From Phytophthora sp. 'mugwort' (Eukaryota; Oomycota; Peronosporomycetes; Peronosporales; Peronosporaceae): a stretch of DNA of 64,000 nt. Under the pieces are notes generated by a model. The model did no database searches and was not told the DNA's origin. It saw only the letters and a list, made by a program, of their open reading frames with translations. Where the stretch lies: assembly GCA_033558025.1 (NCBI GenBank), contig JAUCEF010000008.1, positions 1,302,001-1,366,000 on the forward strand, written 5' to 3'. This document shows positions 54,209 to 64,000 of the stretch, piece by piece (the first letter of the stretch is position 1; every line of letters starts with the position of its first letter). The translations under genes were made by a program, and so were the position numbers.

Positions 54209-56765
54209 TCAAGTCCCATCGTCAGTCGTGGTCGGAACGTGAAGGAAGAAAGGACGGAGTAATAGATCCAGATCGGCCCATCGCTCACGCATCATCAGAG
54301 GAAATGAACGGAGCAACGCTCGCCAGCTGTCGCCCGCTCGGATTCGCCTCTGACGACGGCCATGAAGGTACTGCTCCACCACTAGGTCGCGACGTTGTTC
54401 AGCGGTGATCGGGAGATAATGAGTCGTCTCCCAAAGAGCTTGGAGATGTCGTCGCTCGATAGCGAGATAAGAATCCGCGATCTGGCCGAAAGTGGTATTC
54501 GATCTGCGATGGAGCGGCAGATCGAAGGCCAGGGTCTCCTCCGGTTTATCCAACCCCTTCCAGGGTCGAGCGGCGATCAAGGCCGTGATGTTTGGACCAG
54601 TAATCAAGTTTTCAAAATAGTCGGTACCGGCCGTGGGGGCGCGGGCTCCTCGCTCGCGCCGCGGGAACAGCCAGCCACAAGGGATCGGGAGCCGGACGGG
54701 CAAGGTGCGCCATATTATGGCGGTTACTTGAAGCTGACTCAATGTCATCGCAGTCTACGGATCAGGCTCGGCCTGGGTAAGAGCACGAGGCTGATCATAT
54801 CCAGGTAGTGAGATCGAGGCTGGGAATAGCGGCCGGACCAATGGCCGCCGAGGTGATCCAGGAGGGGTAGCCGGAGGACCTCCGACATCGGATCTAGCGG
54901 AACCTTCAGATCCAAAAGGAGAAGCTGGCGGACTCGGGGAACTAGACTCAACTTGAACAGCTGATCCCGTTTGAGCAGCCGTTGGACGGCCGCGATCAGC
55001 GTGTCCAGGACTCGCCGGTTGACGAGCCGCATGTGTCTCGTCGGATTCGTGTAGAGAGCCCTCGGGGTGCCAGGATCGGCTATCTCGATCGGTTGAGAAG
55101 CATCGCCGCCCGAGCGTGTCCCGGATCGGCGACGAACTTTTTTTCAGAACGAGATCGAGGCAAAGCAGCCAACGCTTGATCATCGCTGTCCCCCTCTTCG
55201 TCTTCTTCACCTTCCCCCGATTCTGGCAGTCCGACTGACGGAGGGGGGCTCCATACGGGACGCAACTGAACCTTCCTCGCTGTCGATCCCCGGACCATCG
55301 TCGTCGATCTCTTGCTGAGGTTCGGACTCGACCAGAGAAGGGACTCCCGCCGAGGCTGAGCTGCTGGACCTTGCGCCGGGGTAGTCGGAACTACTGGACG
55401 ACCAGGAGCGAGAACGGATCGATTGCGCAACGGGCGCTTCGGCGAGGGGCGAGGTGGAGAAAGAGAAGTTGGTCGGCTGCGTTCTCGTTTACCTGGTCGA
55501 GGGGGACCCGGTCCACTGGGGCTCACTAGCAGTACCACCTCGGCAAGACGCTCGGTGACCAGATCGACGCCCGTGCCGATTTCGTCTTGGGTCTGACGCA
55601 GCCGATGATAAGCGGTCTGGTTTTCCAGCGCACATATGGTCCGCCGAGATGTACCCAGCTCCACACCTGTATCTCAGAATTGTCAGGAGAGAGTTAAGTA
55701 CGACTCAACTAATTCGACATACAGAAGATCATGATACTTACGGGCGTCCGCGGATTACGTCGCAGCTGTGTCCTGATCACGGATCGCGGCCACGAGATCA
55801 GCTTGTTAAGGAGATTGGCCACGTCGCAGGGTATCGACCTCAGCGTGAAGGCGATCTAGTTCGGGTTGGAGCTGATTCTGCTCCGCTCGCGGACGAGCTT
55901 GTCAACAGTAGAGGTACCGGTCGACCGACTCGCGGATGCCGGACCGGCTATCGGAGCGGAAGGAACAACCCGATCAGGCCGGATCGGGGTTTGGCGGAGT
56001 TCGTTCTCCAGGCGCGTCACAGCTGAGTTGCTAAGGCTGCGTCCAGCTCCACGCGGAGCCGAGCTGACTGAGTCACATCCGTGTCCGAACGAGAACTCTC
56101 CGCGGTCGCTTGGTCCAAGCAGCTCGAGTGGAGTTCAGGCTAACGCGGTAAGAGTCGAGATCGACCCGATTCTCATTCAGCTCTCTCTCTCCTGAGTGAT
56201 GATCCGGTCGCGTAAGTCGTCGACCTCTTCCTCGCGGAGCTCCAGACGATACGCAAGTTCGTCTCGGCGAGACTCAGCTTCGAGAGACCCCGCCGAAAAC
56301 TGGAGAGACGACCCTCCACGTCTGGATCTCAGCAGCCTGCTGACGGCGGAGATGGATCGACTGATCTCCCTGGGCTGGAAGAGCGTTGTCGATCTCAGCC
56401 CGGAGCCTCTGGATCTCCTCACCTTGCTCGTGTCGGAATTGCTCCAAGGCACGCAAATCATCAGACATCTTGGCTATGACACGATCCTGGTGCATGCGAT
56501 CTCGCAGAAGATCGTCACGAGTACCTCGCGTACGACGGAGCTCATCTTCCAGGTAGGTCACCTGACGCGCCACGACTTGAGTTGTCGAGTCGACGAGCGC
56601 ATGCGAGGCGGCAGAACGACGGGACCTAACGCAGTGAGGCGAAGCGGGCGGTGATCGGTCCTCGTCAGAGGGGTCGGAATGGCGATCACTCATGGAATTG
56701 GAAGTAGATGGCTTACTGGGACGAAGATTGAGAAGTGTGACCGGAGTGTGGCCGCTGCACGGCAA
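54209..56765 (-). pseudogene. Gag-like frames on the minus strand, disrupted
   Basis: From 56765 downward: a Ser/Asp/Arg-rich start (MSDRHSDPSDEDRSPP, then SRRSAASHALVDSTTQVV), a coiled-coil segment (TYLEDELRRTRGTRDDLLRD, LRALEQFRHEQGEEIQRLRA), a Pro/Arg/Ser-rich middle (55080-55664, ENQTAYHRLRQTQDEIGTG), and a capsid-like C-terminal part at 54209-54748 (SNTTFGQIADSYLAIERRHL, LLRSFPLMMRERWADLDLLL). Collinear blocks are separated by stops or frame changes near 56275, 55660, 55080 and 54760. It resembles Gypsy gag proteins. The head-to-head LTR at 57510-58354 would be its 5' LTR. Function assigned by context; moderate certainty. Confidence 0.45.
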
Positions 56766-57224
56766 CGACTTCGGACAGGGGTGGTTGTGGGGAAGCGTTC
56801 ACCAAGAATATCAGATCCCTAAGGAATGGCCAGATCGGTGAGAAAGGCGGCCCCAGCTGTGAAGAAGGGGGGGGGGCGATCGAGCCGGATCGAGATACGA
56901 GGTAAAGGCGGGGCGACGTTCAACTTAATCTTGGGTGCAACGGGATGCTTCGATGACGAGAAAGGAAACCAGGGTCGGGCAACCACCCAACCAGATCTGT
57001 TATACTGTGATCACCCACCGATCGGGGATCGGATGGATATTCGGAGCCCTAATCGAGGGGAATGCAAGAGATCAGGACTGGAAAGCGGTGACGGAATCGA
57101 TCAAACTGGATCTAACCCCTGTTTGACCTCGGTTGGACCCTAATCGTGCGGATATGGTGTCCACGGGTTGAGTTACCCGGCCGATAAGACATTCATGTTG
57201 TGGAAGTTCGAGCTGATCCAGCTA

Positions 57225-57460
57225 CCGCAGATCGGCCTACACCCCGCCGTCCGAGATCGGGCAGATCGGATTGATCTTGCCGTCGAGATCGAGCCGATCG
57301 ATAACGAGATCTTTCAGATCGGGCCGATCAAGGTTGGCAGATTGAGCCGATCCGGCGTTCAAGGTTCGGAAGCTCGGGCTGATCCGGCGTCCGCAGATCG
57401 ACCTACACCCCGCCGTCCAAGATCGGGCAGATCGGATCGATATTGCAGTCAAGATCGAGC
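57225..57460. repeat. Direct repeat of about 75 bp, two copies
   Basis: CCGCAGATCGGCCTACACCC at 57225 recurs as CCGCAGATCGACCTACACCC at 57385, with shared CCGCCGTCC and AGATCGGGCAGATCGGAT segments. Period about 160 bp. It lies in the GATC-dense leader between the LTR-like sequence and gag. Confidence 0.65.
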
Positions 57461-57509
57461 CAATCAGGTCGATCGGTATTCACCGATCGGCATACAGGTT
57501 CCAACATCC

Positions 57510-58354
57510 TCGATCTGTCAGATCGGCATACATGTTCGGACATCCGCGATCTGGTAGATCAGGCTGATCGGTGTTGATAGATCGACATCTGCGTTCGGAC
57601 ATCCGCGATCTGGTATATCGGGATTCGATTAGCAATCATCCTCGGGGATGTGCACGTGTGAAGACGGCACGTGTTTAGTGGTTGAAGAAGGGCAAAATTC
57701 AGGAGATTCAGGTGGTACAAGATAGGGTTCAGGATGAGAAGATAGGATAAGAAAGGATAAACAACAATCAGACTCGAATTTGCATTGGACGACTTAGGCG
57801 GTTTTTAGATATCGTGGACTAGGAACTACACTGGTCCACTAAGGTGTCGACAAGTCAACGGTAGCAGATCTAGCGTCGTGGCGAGAGGATCGGATCGTAT
57901 ATGGTTGACCCTCCCCACCCTAACGAACTTCTGCTCAAGCGTATACCTCGATCGATTGGCATTTAGTGCTTGGCCGACGAGCGCTTCGACTCCTCAACTC
58001 GCAAGATCCCGCTAAAGGAAGCGGCAAGCAACTCAAGGAAAGGAAAGGAATAACGCCACACGGCAACCTCGGCCTCGGATCAGGTCCAGCCCCCCGATCG
58101 AAAGTGGATTACCTCCGATCGGAACCACTAATGGTAGCAGAGCGAAGACTTCCGCACTGTTCCACACATCCCCGCGTCCCGCCAGGACGTTCGAGACTTT
58201 ACATCGCAGCATCCTTCGGAGTCCCAAGAAAGCAGATCCAACCCACCGACAGGTACACAAGGTGAGCCCAGGTTCAGCTGATCACTGATCATCGGGAAAC
58301 CCCCTCCGTTAGTCGGTGTCTGCACGCAGTTGGTAAGGGATCGGTTCTTAATCA
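57510..58354 (-). repeat. LTR-like sequence, minus-strand orientation
   Basis: The plus-strand sequence here is the reverse complement of 58469-59305. It ends (on the minus strand, begins) at TGATTAAGAACCGATC. The high-identity core is 57610-58354, and homology continues to about 57510 with lower identity. The 99-residue frames 57966-58265 and (minus) 58558-58857 translate identically, and the few visible mismatches are single bases. It is placed as the 5' LTR of the minus-strand gag element. Confidence 0.65.
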
Positions 58355-58468
58355 TATTTTGATCGATCCCGCTACGCCACACTTTCGCATACCTTCTTTG
58401 GACGCACAGTGGAATCCTGAGTCACCAAGCGATCCGGGCACGCGCACCATTGTTGTGGTGTTGTGTTG

Positions 58469-59305
58469 TGATTAAGAACCGATCTCTTACCAACTGCGTG
58501 CAGACACCGACTAACGGAGGGGGTTTCCCGATGATCCGTGATCAGCTGAACTTGGGCTCACCTTGTGTACCTGTCGGTGGGTTGGATCTGCTTTCTTGGG
58601 ACTCCGAAGGATGCTGCGATGTAAAGTCTCGAACGTCCTGGCGGGACGCGGGGATGTGTGGAACAGTGCGGAAGTCTTCGCTCTGCTACCATTAGTGGTT
58701 CCGATCGGAGGTAATCCACTTTCGATCGGGGGGCTGGACCTGATCCGAGGCCGAGGTTGCCGTGTGGCGTTATTCCTTTCCTTTCCTTGAGTTGCTTGCC
58801 GCTTCCTTTAGCGGGATCTTGCGAGTTGAGGAGTCGAAGCGCTCGTCGGCCAAGCACTAAATGCCAATCGATCGAGGTATACGCTTGAGCAGAAGTTCGT
58901 TAGGGTGGGGAGGGTCAACCATATACGATCCGATCCTCTCGCCACGACGCTAGATCTGCTACCGTTGACTTGTCGACACCTTAGTGGACCAGTGTAGTTC
59001 CTAGTCCACGATATCTAAAAACCGCCTAAGTCGTCCAATGCAAATTCGAGTCTGATTGTTGTTTATCCTTTCTTATCCTATCTTCTCATCCTGAACCCTA
59101 TCTTGTACCACCTGAATCTCCTGAATTTTGCCCTTCTTCAACCACTAAACACGTGCCGTCTTCACACGTGCACATCCCCGAGGATGATTGCTAATCGAAT
59201 CCCGATCTACCAGATCGCGGATGTCCAAACGCGGATGTCGATCTGCCAACAGCGATTGGCCCGATCTGCCAGATCGCGGATGTCGGAACATCTATGCCGA
59301 TCGAC
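58469..59305 (+). repeat. LTR-like sequence, plus-strand orientation
   Basis: Inverted, nearly identical copy of 57510-58354, starting TGATTAAGAACCGATC, with a 114-base spacer (58355-58468) between the two. Beyond 59305 similarity becomes patchy but the same GATCTGCCAGATCGCGGATG motifs recur. No coding region of a plus-strand Gypsy is found directly to the right, so this may be a solo LTR, a truncated element or half of an inverted duplication. Confidence 0.65.
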
Positions 59306-59900
59306 GAGCACCGATCGGACGGATCTGCCAGATCTGTCACCGATCGGCTTGATCTGCCAGATCCGGTATGTCGGAACCTGTATGTCGATCTGATAGAAAG
59401 TGTGTGCCGATCCGATCGAGGGCGGATCTTGATCGATCACGATCCGCTGCACACCGATCAGAGTCGATCTAGATCGGCCCGATCTGCATGTCGCCGATCG
59501 GTCTTGACCCACGCCCCTGGGTTCCAATCTTGATGCCCAGCGCCGATCCGATCCGGGGCCGATCGGAACTAGACATGATCCGATCAGCATGTCGCCGATC
59601 GGTCTTGATCTTCATCCCTTTCTCGGATCTGGTCGAGGATCGGTCGTGATCGAGGATTAATCGAGGGCTGACTGTTGTCATAAAAGAGTAGATCAATCGC
59701 AATCTGCCGATCACCGGTAAGATTCGTCCTTCGTCCTTCGCCCGATCTTCGTTCTTTGCCTGGTCTCCAATCTGGGTCGCCGTCAAATTCGTTCTCCGCT
59801 GGCTATCTCCTCCGCTTATCTCGCAGATCGGCTCGTTGCCGCGGGGTCTGAGATTCTTATTCGGCCCTTCTCCACACAACACGCAGTGCCTACCTGTCCA
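59306..59900. repeat. GATC-dense repeat zone
   Basis: Strings of GATCTGCCAGATC and GATCGGT recur every 20-40 bases. CATGTCGCCGATCGGTCTTG occurs twice 99 bp apart (about 59489 and 59588). ORF 59469-60071 on the minus strand is a shadow of this composition. Confidence 0.55.
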
Positions 59901-59989
59901 AGAGCACCGCCTGCCGAAAAAAGGGTCCAGCAGCTTCAAGTATGCCGCCGCCATGTAAAACATCCAGACTGATGTGATGGCGCCGTAGG

Positions 59990-60330
59990 GTTGGTACATC
60001 CTGCTGCTGCTGGACAATGTTCCAGTACACACTGTGCCGGAGGTGGCACAGTTGAACATTACGGCTGCCAAACTGCTTCATGGTTCAAGGGGTCATTCAT
60101 GGCTGAATGGGCACTTTGTTACAGCACGCACAAAGGAAGCAGGCGTCGCGATGACCCGGATGAGATTTTGCTATGCAAGGTATTGGAGTGGACTTGTGAC
60201 ACATTGGAAGAGATGCTTGCTGACGACATCAGCAAGTATCTTGGTTGTACGTTGGCAGAACTGTTGGAAATCGTAACCAGTACAGACCAATACTTGATTA
60301 ACTCAGTACGTTTTAGGCTTTGCCAAAGTC
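59990..60330 (+). pseudogene. Fragment of a pogo-like (DDE_1) transposase
   Basis: The plus strand reads LLLLDNVPVHTVPEVAQLNI at about 60001-60060, the DDE_1 catalytic-region style (LxLDN.P.H). Downstream frames diverge (KGSFMAEWALCYSTHKGSRR, DTLEEMLADDISKYLGC) and the expected PPN and QPMDAG blocks are not seen. It may be a heavily decayed copy; low certainty. Confidence 0.35.
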
Positions 60331-60379
60331 AGTATTTCTTCATTTTAGTATGCACCTTCAGTACATGAACAGTTCACCT

Positions 60380-61100
60380 ATGACTAGTCCCGCTACTCCC
60401 TATACTAGCTCGTTGTTAGCGATGCACAGCTAAGCGGTAACCGGAGAATCTTTGACTGGGCTAACAGTAAGTGATAACTTCTGAGAAGTGCACGTCCCCT
60501 CTCTCGTTGAAGCGGGTATACACTGTTTAATACGCTTTTAATAATATGGGGCTTTTCCTAAGTGCCTAGGTCGCTGCACTCCGCCTTGTGCATCATTCAA
60601 CGCCTCCAAGAGATGCCATGACTTCGATGATACTAGAATGAATGCTCTCCCAGGTCTATCGATAATAGATCCTCAGGAAATAGACACACGTACTTGCCTA
60701 CTCCACCACCACACACCTTCAGGATATAGCTTCCTACAACATACTGTTTCGACGGGAGAAGTATCTGTTGTTTTCTCATGAGTGTAAGTTCCAAATCACA
60801 TCAGGTGCATCATCCAGCGAGCAAGCTTGCCAATGCCCCAACCAGGGGATATATTCGGGGGAGGGCAAGCTCGCGGCGCTACAATCAAATAACTGGGGAT
60901 GATCCAATACATGGGACAGGAAATCATGCATTACTAGTGTCACTTGCTACAGCGTGTTGAGGCCATGTAGTAAATCTGTCCTTTCGGCCCTTCCGAGATC
61001 GTAACACGTATCCGTCTGGAAAAGTAAAAGTCTGATAGATTTCATGTCGGTAATACCTCTGAAAATTTGAGCGAGCCATACAAATCAACATACCACTTTC
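60380..61100. other. Stretch without a supported gene
   Basis: No gene, repeat or RNA could be supported here. Confidence 0.4.
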
Positions 61101-61141
61101 ATATCTGCCGTTTTTTTTCGACAATATAATGATGAATATTA

Positions 61142-61660
61142 TGGCCTCGAAAACCTCGCTTCGGCTAAGTCTAATTTGGCACCAAAGGCTGCAATCAACG
61201 CGTTTAAACGGCTATTAGCGTCTGAGGATATTTACATGGGCTTATCGTGGCATGCGCTCTTTTTGACTGGGACTCCGGCGTATTGATCACGCTGAAGGGG
61301 CGTTTTGCCGTATGCTTGGCCTTTGTGGACGGACGGGCTGGGAACCAACTCACTAGAAACTTTCGTGGTTACTATCGTCACGCTACAACTTGCTACTTGA
61401 CAGTCATCCCAAGCATCGTGTTGCCATTGAGAAGAGCTGCTCAAAATGGCTCAAGCCTTGGAACGCTAATGCCTAAAAAGAAATATCAGAAAGGCCACCA
61501 AAATGCACCCGCCTGTACCAAGGATATTCTAATGGACGGGCTTTACTATTATGCCGCAAGGTCAAATGACTACCAGGATGCTACGCTGCTTGCACTGATG
61601 TGATATAGGTTTGGACTATGGGCTTTGAACTCGGGTTTGTGGCTAGAGTAGCCATTCCGT
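61142..61660 (+). pseudogene. Tyrosine-recombinase-type (Crypton/YR-like) protein fragment
   Basis: Frame A gives NLASAKSNLAPKAAINAFKR (61165), a match to the N-terminal part of a recurring Phytophthora protein family in YR elements. After a frame change it continues as GRFAVCLAFVDGRAGNQLTR and YYRHATTCYLT, then NAPACTKDILMDGLYYYA and SNDYQDATLLALM with a TGA where Trp is expected, and RFG. Later YR catalytic residues (Arg-His-Tyr) are not present. Identification is by remembered family pattern, so moderate certainty. Confidence 0.5.
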
Positions 61661-62079
61661 GAGCGACGATGGCGTTATGCCATACTGATACATGTTACGA
61701 CCTTGAATAACCAGGGCTCTCCTTATCCCCCGTCAAGGACAGCTTTACTACATGGTCTCTGCATGCTGTTGCAATGGCACTGGTAATCCCTTGTTGGGGC
61801 GTTGGCACGTTTGTTCACTGAACAATACACTCTATGCATTTCACGCCGAAGAGAATATAAAACCGAAACGTTAAGAATTACGGCTACGTAAACCGCGTCG
61901 TTAAGGATGCGTTGGAAGTACAGGCACAGGCTAAGGCGACACTCAATATGTCCTCGCGCTTTTTTCGTCAAAACGACGCTCAGTATGCCAATAGGGATAT
62001 GTCGCTGTGTGCGCAATGGGGATTTTGATGATCGTGGAGCATAACGGTCACAAATAAGGTGTGTTCAACACTACAAACA

Positions 62080-62480
62080 AATACCTAATAAGGTTTTCCA
62101 GTGGGACTCATGGAAAATGGCTCCCATCCCGATGCAGTCGTGGTTTTGATCGGCTACACAGAGCCAAGCCTTTTCCTTTTCCGCACTGCCTTCCCAGACA
62201 AGCGTTAATACTCCAGACCCCGAGACTCGCCTGAACGACCACGAAATAGGGGACGAGTACGCCCGAGTATGCCCACTATGTTGGTACTCCATTCAGCCGT
62301 CGTTGATTGAGCACTCAGCAGGAGCCGACTAGGCAAACTTGCAAGCGACCAAGTCGATCGTAACATGGTCCAGTTCCGCAACATCACGGATCGTGGGCGA
62401 GACGTCAGCCCCCATCTGCTGAAAAACACGAGCCGACTTCCTGACCTCGTCGGCCGTGTTGGTGATGTAGACGAAGACCT
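62080..62480 (-). other. Unrecognised coding-like fragment
   Basis: Minus strand contains NEVFVYITNTADEVRKSARV and DVSPTIRDVAELDHVTIDLV (about 62345-62490) ending at a stop, plus neighbouring frames at 62071-62292. It is protein-like but not recognised and probably part of a decayed gene. Confidence 0.3.
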
Positions 62481-62499
62481 CATTGGCTTTCGATATATT

Positions 62500-63844
62500 T
62501 AGCGGTCGATATATTCAACGGTTGAAGATACAATGGGCAGCCAGGCGTCGTCGTTGTTCGCGTACTGGGAACCGCCACGGCGGAAAGGAATTCAAGGTCA
62601 AGGCAACAATCGGTTCAACTACGCGCTGAAGCATCCTGTTCATGAAGGCCTGCACCCCGCTTTGTGTGTCTGTCCCGCTCCTTGTTCTTCGCTTGTGTGT
62701 GTGCTTATATGGCAGGCGCAACAACATGGAGGTCTCTGGGCTAGTCGTGTCGACAGGACCGACTCCGAAGCAACGGCAGGCGCCGTCAACGGCACCACCG
62801 CAACTTGAAGCGTGGCCAGTTCGGCTTCCAACAAGACGTCGATGGGGACACCGATTGCAAGCGGGGCATCATTTTCGGACGCAAGCTCGGGAAACTTAAG
62901 GGGCGGTGCATACGATGTAGTCTATGTAGCCAATGCGACTACGAGAGAGCGGCATGGGCACGTCAAGTAGTCGTTCTTGTTAGAGATCATAGTGGATCCC
63001 TGTTCTTTTGAAGTCTCGACCCGCAACAGCCGAATGTGGAATGTGCTGCTTGCTGATACGGACACGTGCTGCTTTTGTACGTAGCCTAAGTCCGAAGAGC
63101 TTCCGCAGTTGAAGGAGCTTGCGGCAGCTGCCATCGTCACTACGCATTTGAAGGAGCGCTTAGCAGCCGCAGAGATACCGACTGCTGGCGTGCTCGTATG
63201 GTATGTGGCAGATAGCGCTACACAACGACGCCATCTGCGGAAAGGGACAAGAACAAGAACAACACGCAAGCCGACCTTCCTGCTCAAGAAAGGGTCACTG
63301 TCTCGCTGTCAGTCAAGAACATATCACCATTAACAAGACCCTAGCTGCACGCCTGACGACACTCGAGGCGGCTCAGTTGAAGCCGAAAGAGGAACACGAA
63401 AGACCTGAAGGTGAACTAGCCCAAGAGGTGTCAGACCAAGAGCAGAAACCCAAGCGCAAGAAGAAACAAGTTACACACCTTTCAGCCACATGGTACGAAT
63501 GGCACACGCGCGCGCCGCACATCTGAGACTTCACCGACCGTCAGAAGAACTTGTAATCCCGCCACACCGTTGCCTCATGAAGTTCTTCCTTGACGCAAAC
63601 GGGAAGTCCTACAAGGACCAAGTCCTCAACACAGACCGCTTCGCAGAAGCCGAAATACTCGGTGTTCTTAAGGACCCGTGGGTGTGTAGCTGGAAGTGTC
63701 CCGCTTGCTCTACGCCCGCCCCACAATTCCGGCACCTTGGACAAGCGCATCAATTCGTACAAGTGCCAAGTTGATACCGGAAGCATCGCTGGTCCTGCAC
63801 CAGGTGACATGCGAGACATACACGCCCCTGTATGTATGCATTAA
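62500..63844 (+). other. Decayed oomycete repeat-family protein fragments
   Basis: Plus-strand frames include LKELAAAAIVTTHLKERLAA (63110), a coiled coil (INKTLAARLTTLEAAQL, 63330), and KKKQVTHLSATWYEWHTRAP (63465), followed in other frames by MKFFLDANGKSYKDQVLNTD and LGVLKDPWVCSWK. The LSATWYEWxTxxP module with a following MK.FL block recurs in repetitive protein families of Phytophthora. Three frames are needed to read it, so it is a relic. Exact family not named. Confidence 0.4.
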
Positions 63845-64000
63845 ATAAGTATGCACTCAAATACATAGCCACACTGGTTATACATTTACGTGCCAACGCA
63901 CCGCGTACAATGGCACCTGAGCACACACAGACACAATAATCGCACAGCGCACGCTCGCAAGCCTTTCCTCCAACCCCATCTCGATTGTTAGCATCGGCCT
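63845..64000. other. Window end, no supported feature
   Basis: Nothing supported in the last 156 bases; any gene here would continue beyond the window. Confidence 0.4.

Noticed and set aside
56868..56878. Run of about 11 G residues
   Set aside because: Homopolymer, possibly a sequencing artefact; no function supported. A similar run at 7847-7856 was also set aside.
57966..58265. 99-residue ORF (and its mirror at 58558-58857) as a gene
   Set aside because: The identical ORFs lie inside LTR-like repeats and have Arg/Pro/Ser-rich composition without a domain, so they are treated as repeat sequence rather than genes.
1..64000. CRISPR arrays, tRNA and rRNA genes, plasmid or phage features
   Set aside because: No regularly spaced repeats, cloverleaf genes or rRNA segments were recognised, and the window is clearly eukaryotic.

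Overview
The window looks like a repeat-rich piece of nuclear DNA from an oomycete, most likely a Phytophthora-like member of the Peronosporales. The reasons are intron-poor compact genes with short GT-AG introns (about 65-100 bp), start-site motifs of the oomycete initiator type (TCATTCC-like) just upstream of genes, and transposon families typical of Phytophthora (PiggyBac-like, MULE, pogo, tyrosine-recombinase and Ty3/Gypsy elements). No bacterial operon, CRISPR array, rRNA or tRNA gene was seen. The species cannot be fixed from the sequence alone.

Layout. 1-7.1 kb: two decayed DNA transposons on the minus strand, a PiggyBac-like transposase and a MULE whose cassette also carries a SWIM finger and an Ulp1-type (C48) peptidase domain. 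8.1-8.8 kb: a bZIP-like gene or pseudogene. 11.1-17 kb: a genic island with a five-exon proteasome assembly chaperone 1 (PAC1) homologue, a two-exon coiled-coil protein and, convergent with it, a tubulin-tyrosine-ligase-like (TTLL) gene broken by a TGA codon and a frameshift. 18.8-27.7 kb: a decayed Ty3/Gypsy element with two LTRs, gag, protease, reverse transcriptase, RNase H and integrase. 27.8-41 kb: the main genic island, with a GxxExxY (PD-(D/E)XK-fold) protein, a secreted Ser/Thr-rich mucin-like protein, the splicing factor SKIP/SNW1 with an unusual RS-like region, an SFT2-type Golgi membrane protein sharing a short bidirectional promoter with SKIP, and two paralogous amino-acid/auxin-permease-family transporters separated by a decayed LINE.

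41.7-64 kb is a nest of mobile elements. It holds a second MULE with about 140 bp terminal inverted repeats and a foldback at one end, a pogo-type transposase, Gypsy integrase fragments, a chromodomain Gypsy pol with two RNase H domains, a minus-strand gag, a pair of nearly identical LTR-like sequences arranged head to head, a GATC-dense repeat zone, and relics of a pogo-like and a tyrosine-recombinase element.

How the genes relate. The cellular genes are mostly housekeeping (proteasome assembly, splicing, Golgi trafficking, amino-acid uptake) and do not form one pathway. The coiled-coil gene and the TTLL pseudogene could both relate to microtubule or flagellar function, but that is inference. 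No clear new multi-gene system was found. The points most worth checking are the SKIP RS-like region, the GxxExxY gene with its overlapping upstream ORF, the Ulp1-bearing MULE, the TTLL lesions, and the GATC-rich head-to-head LTR structure.
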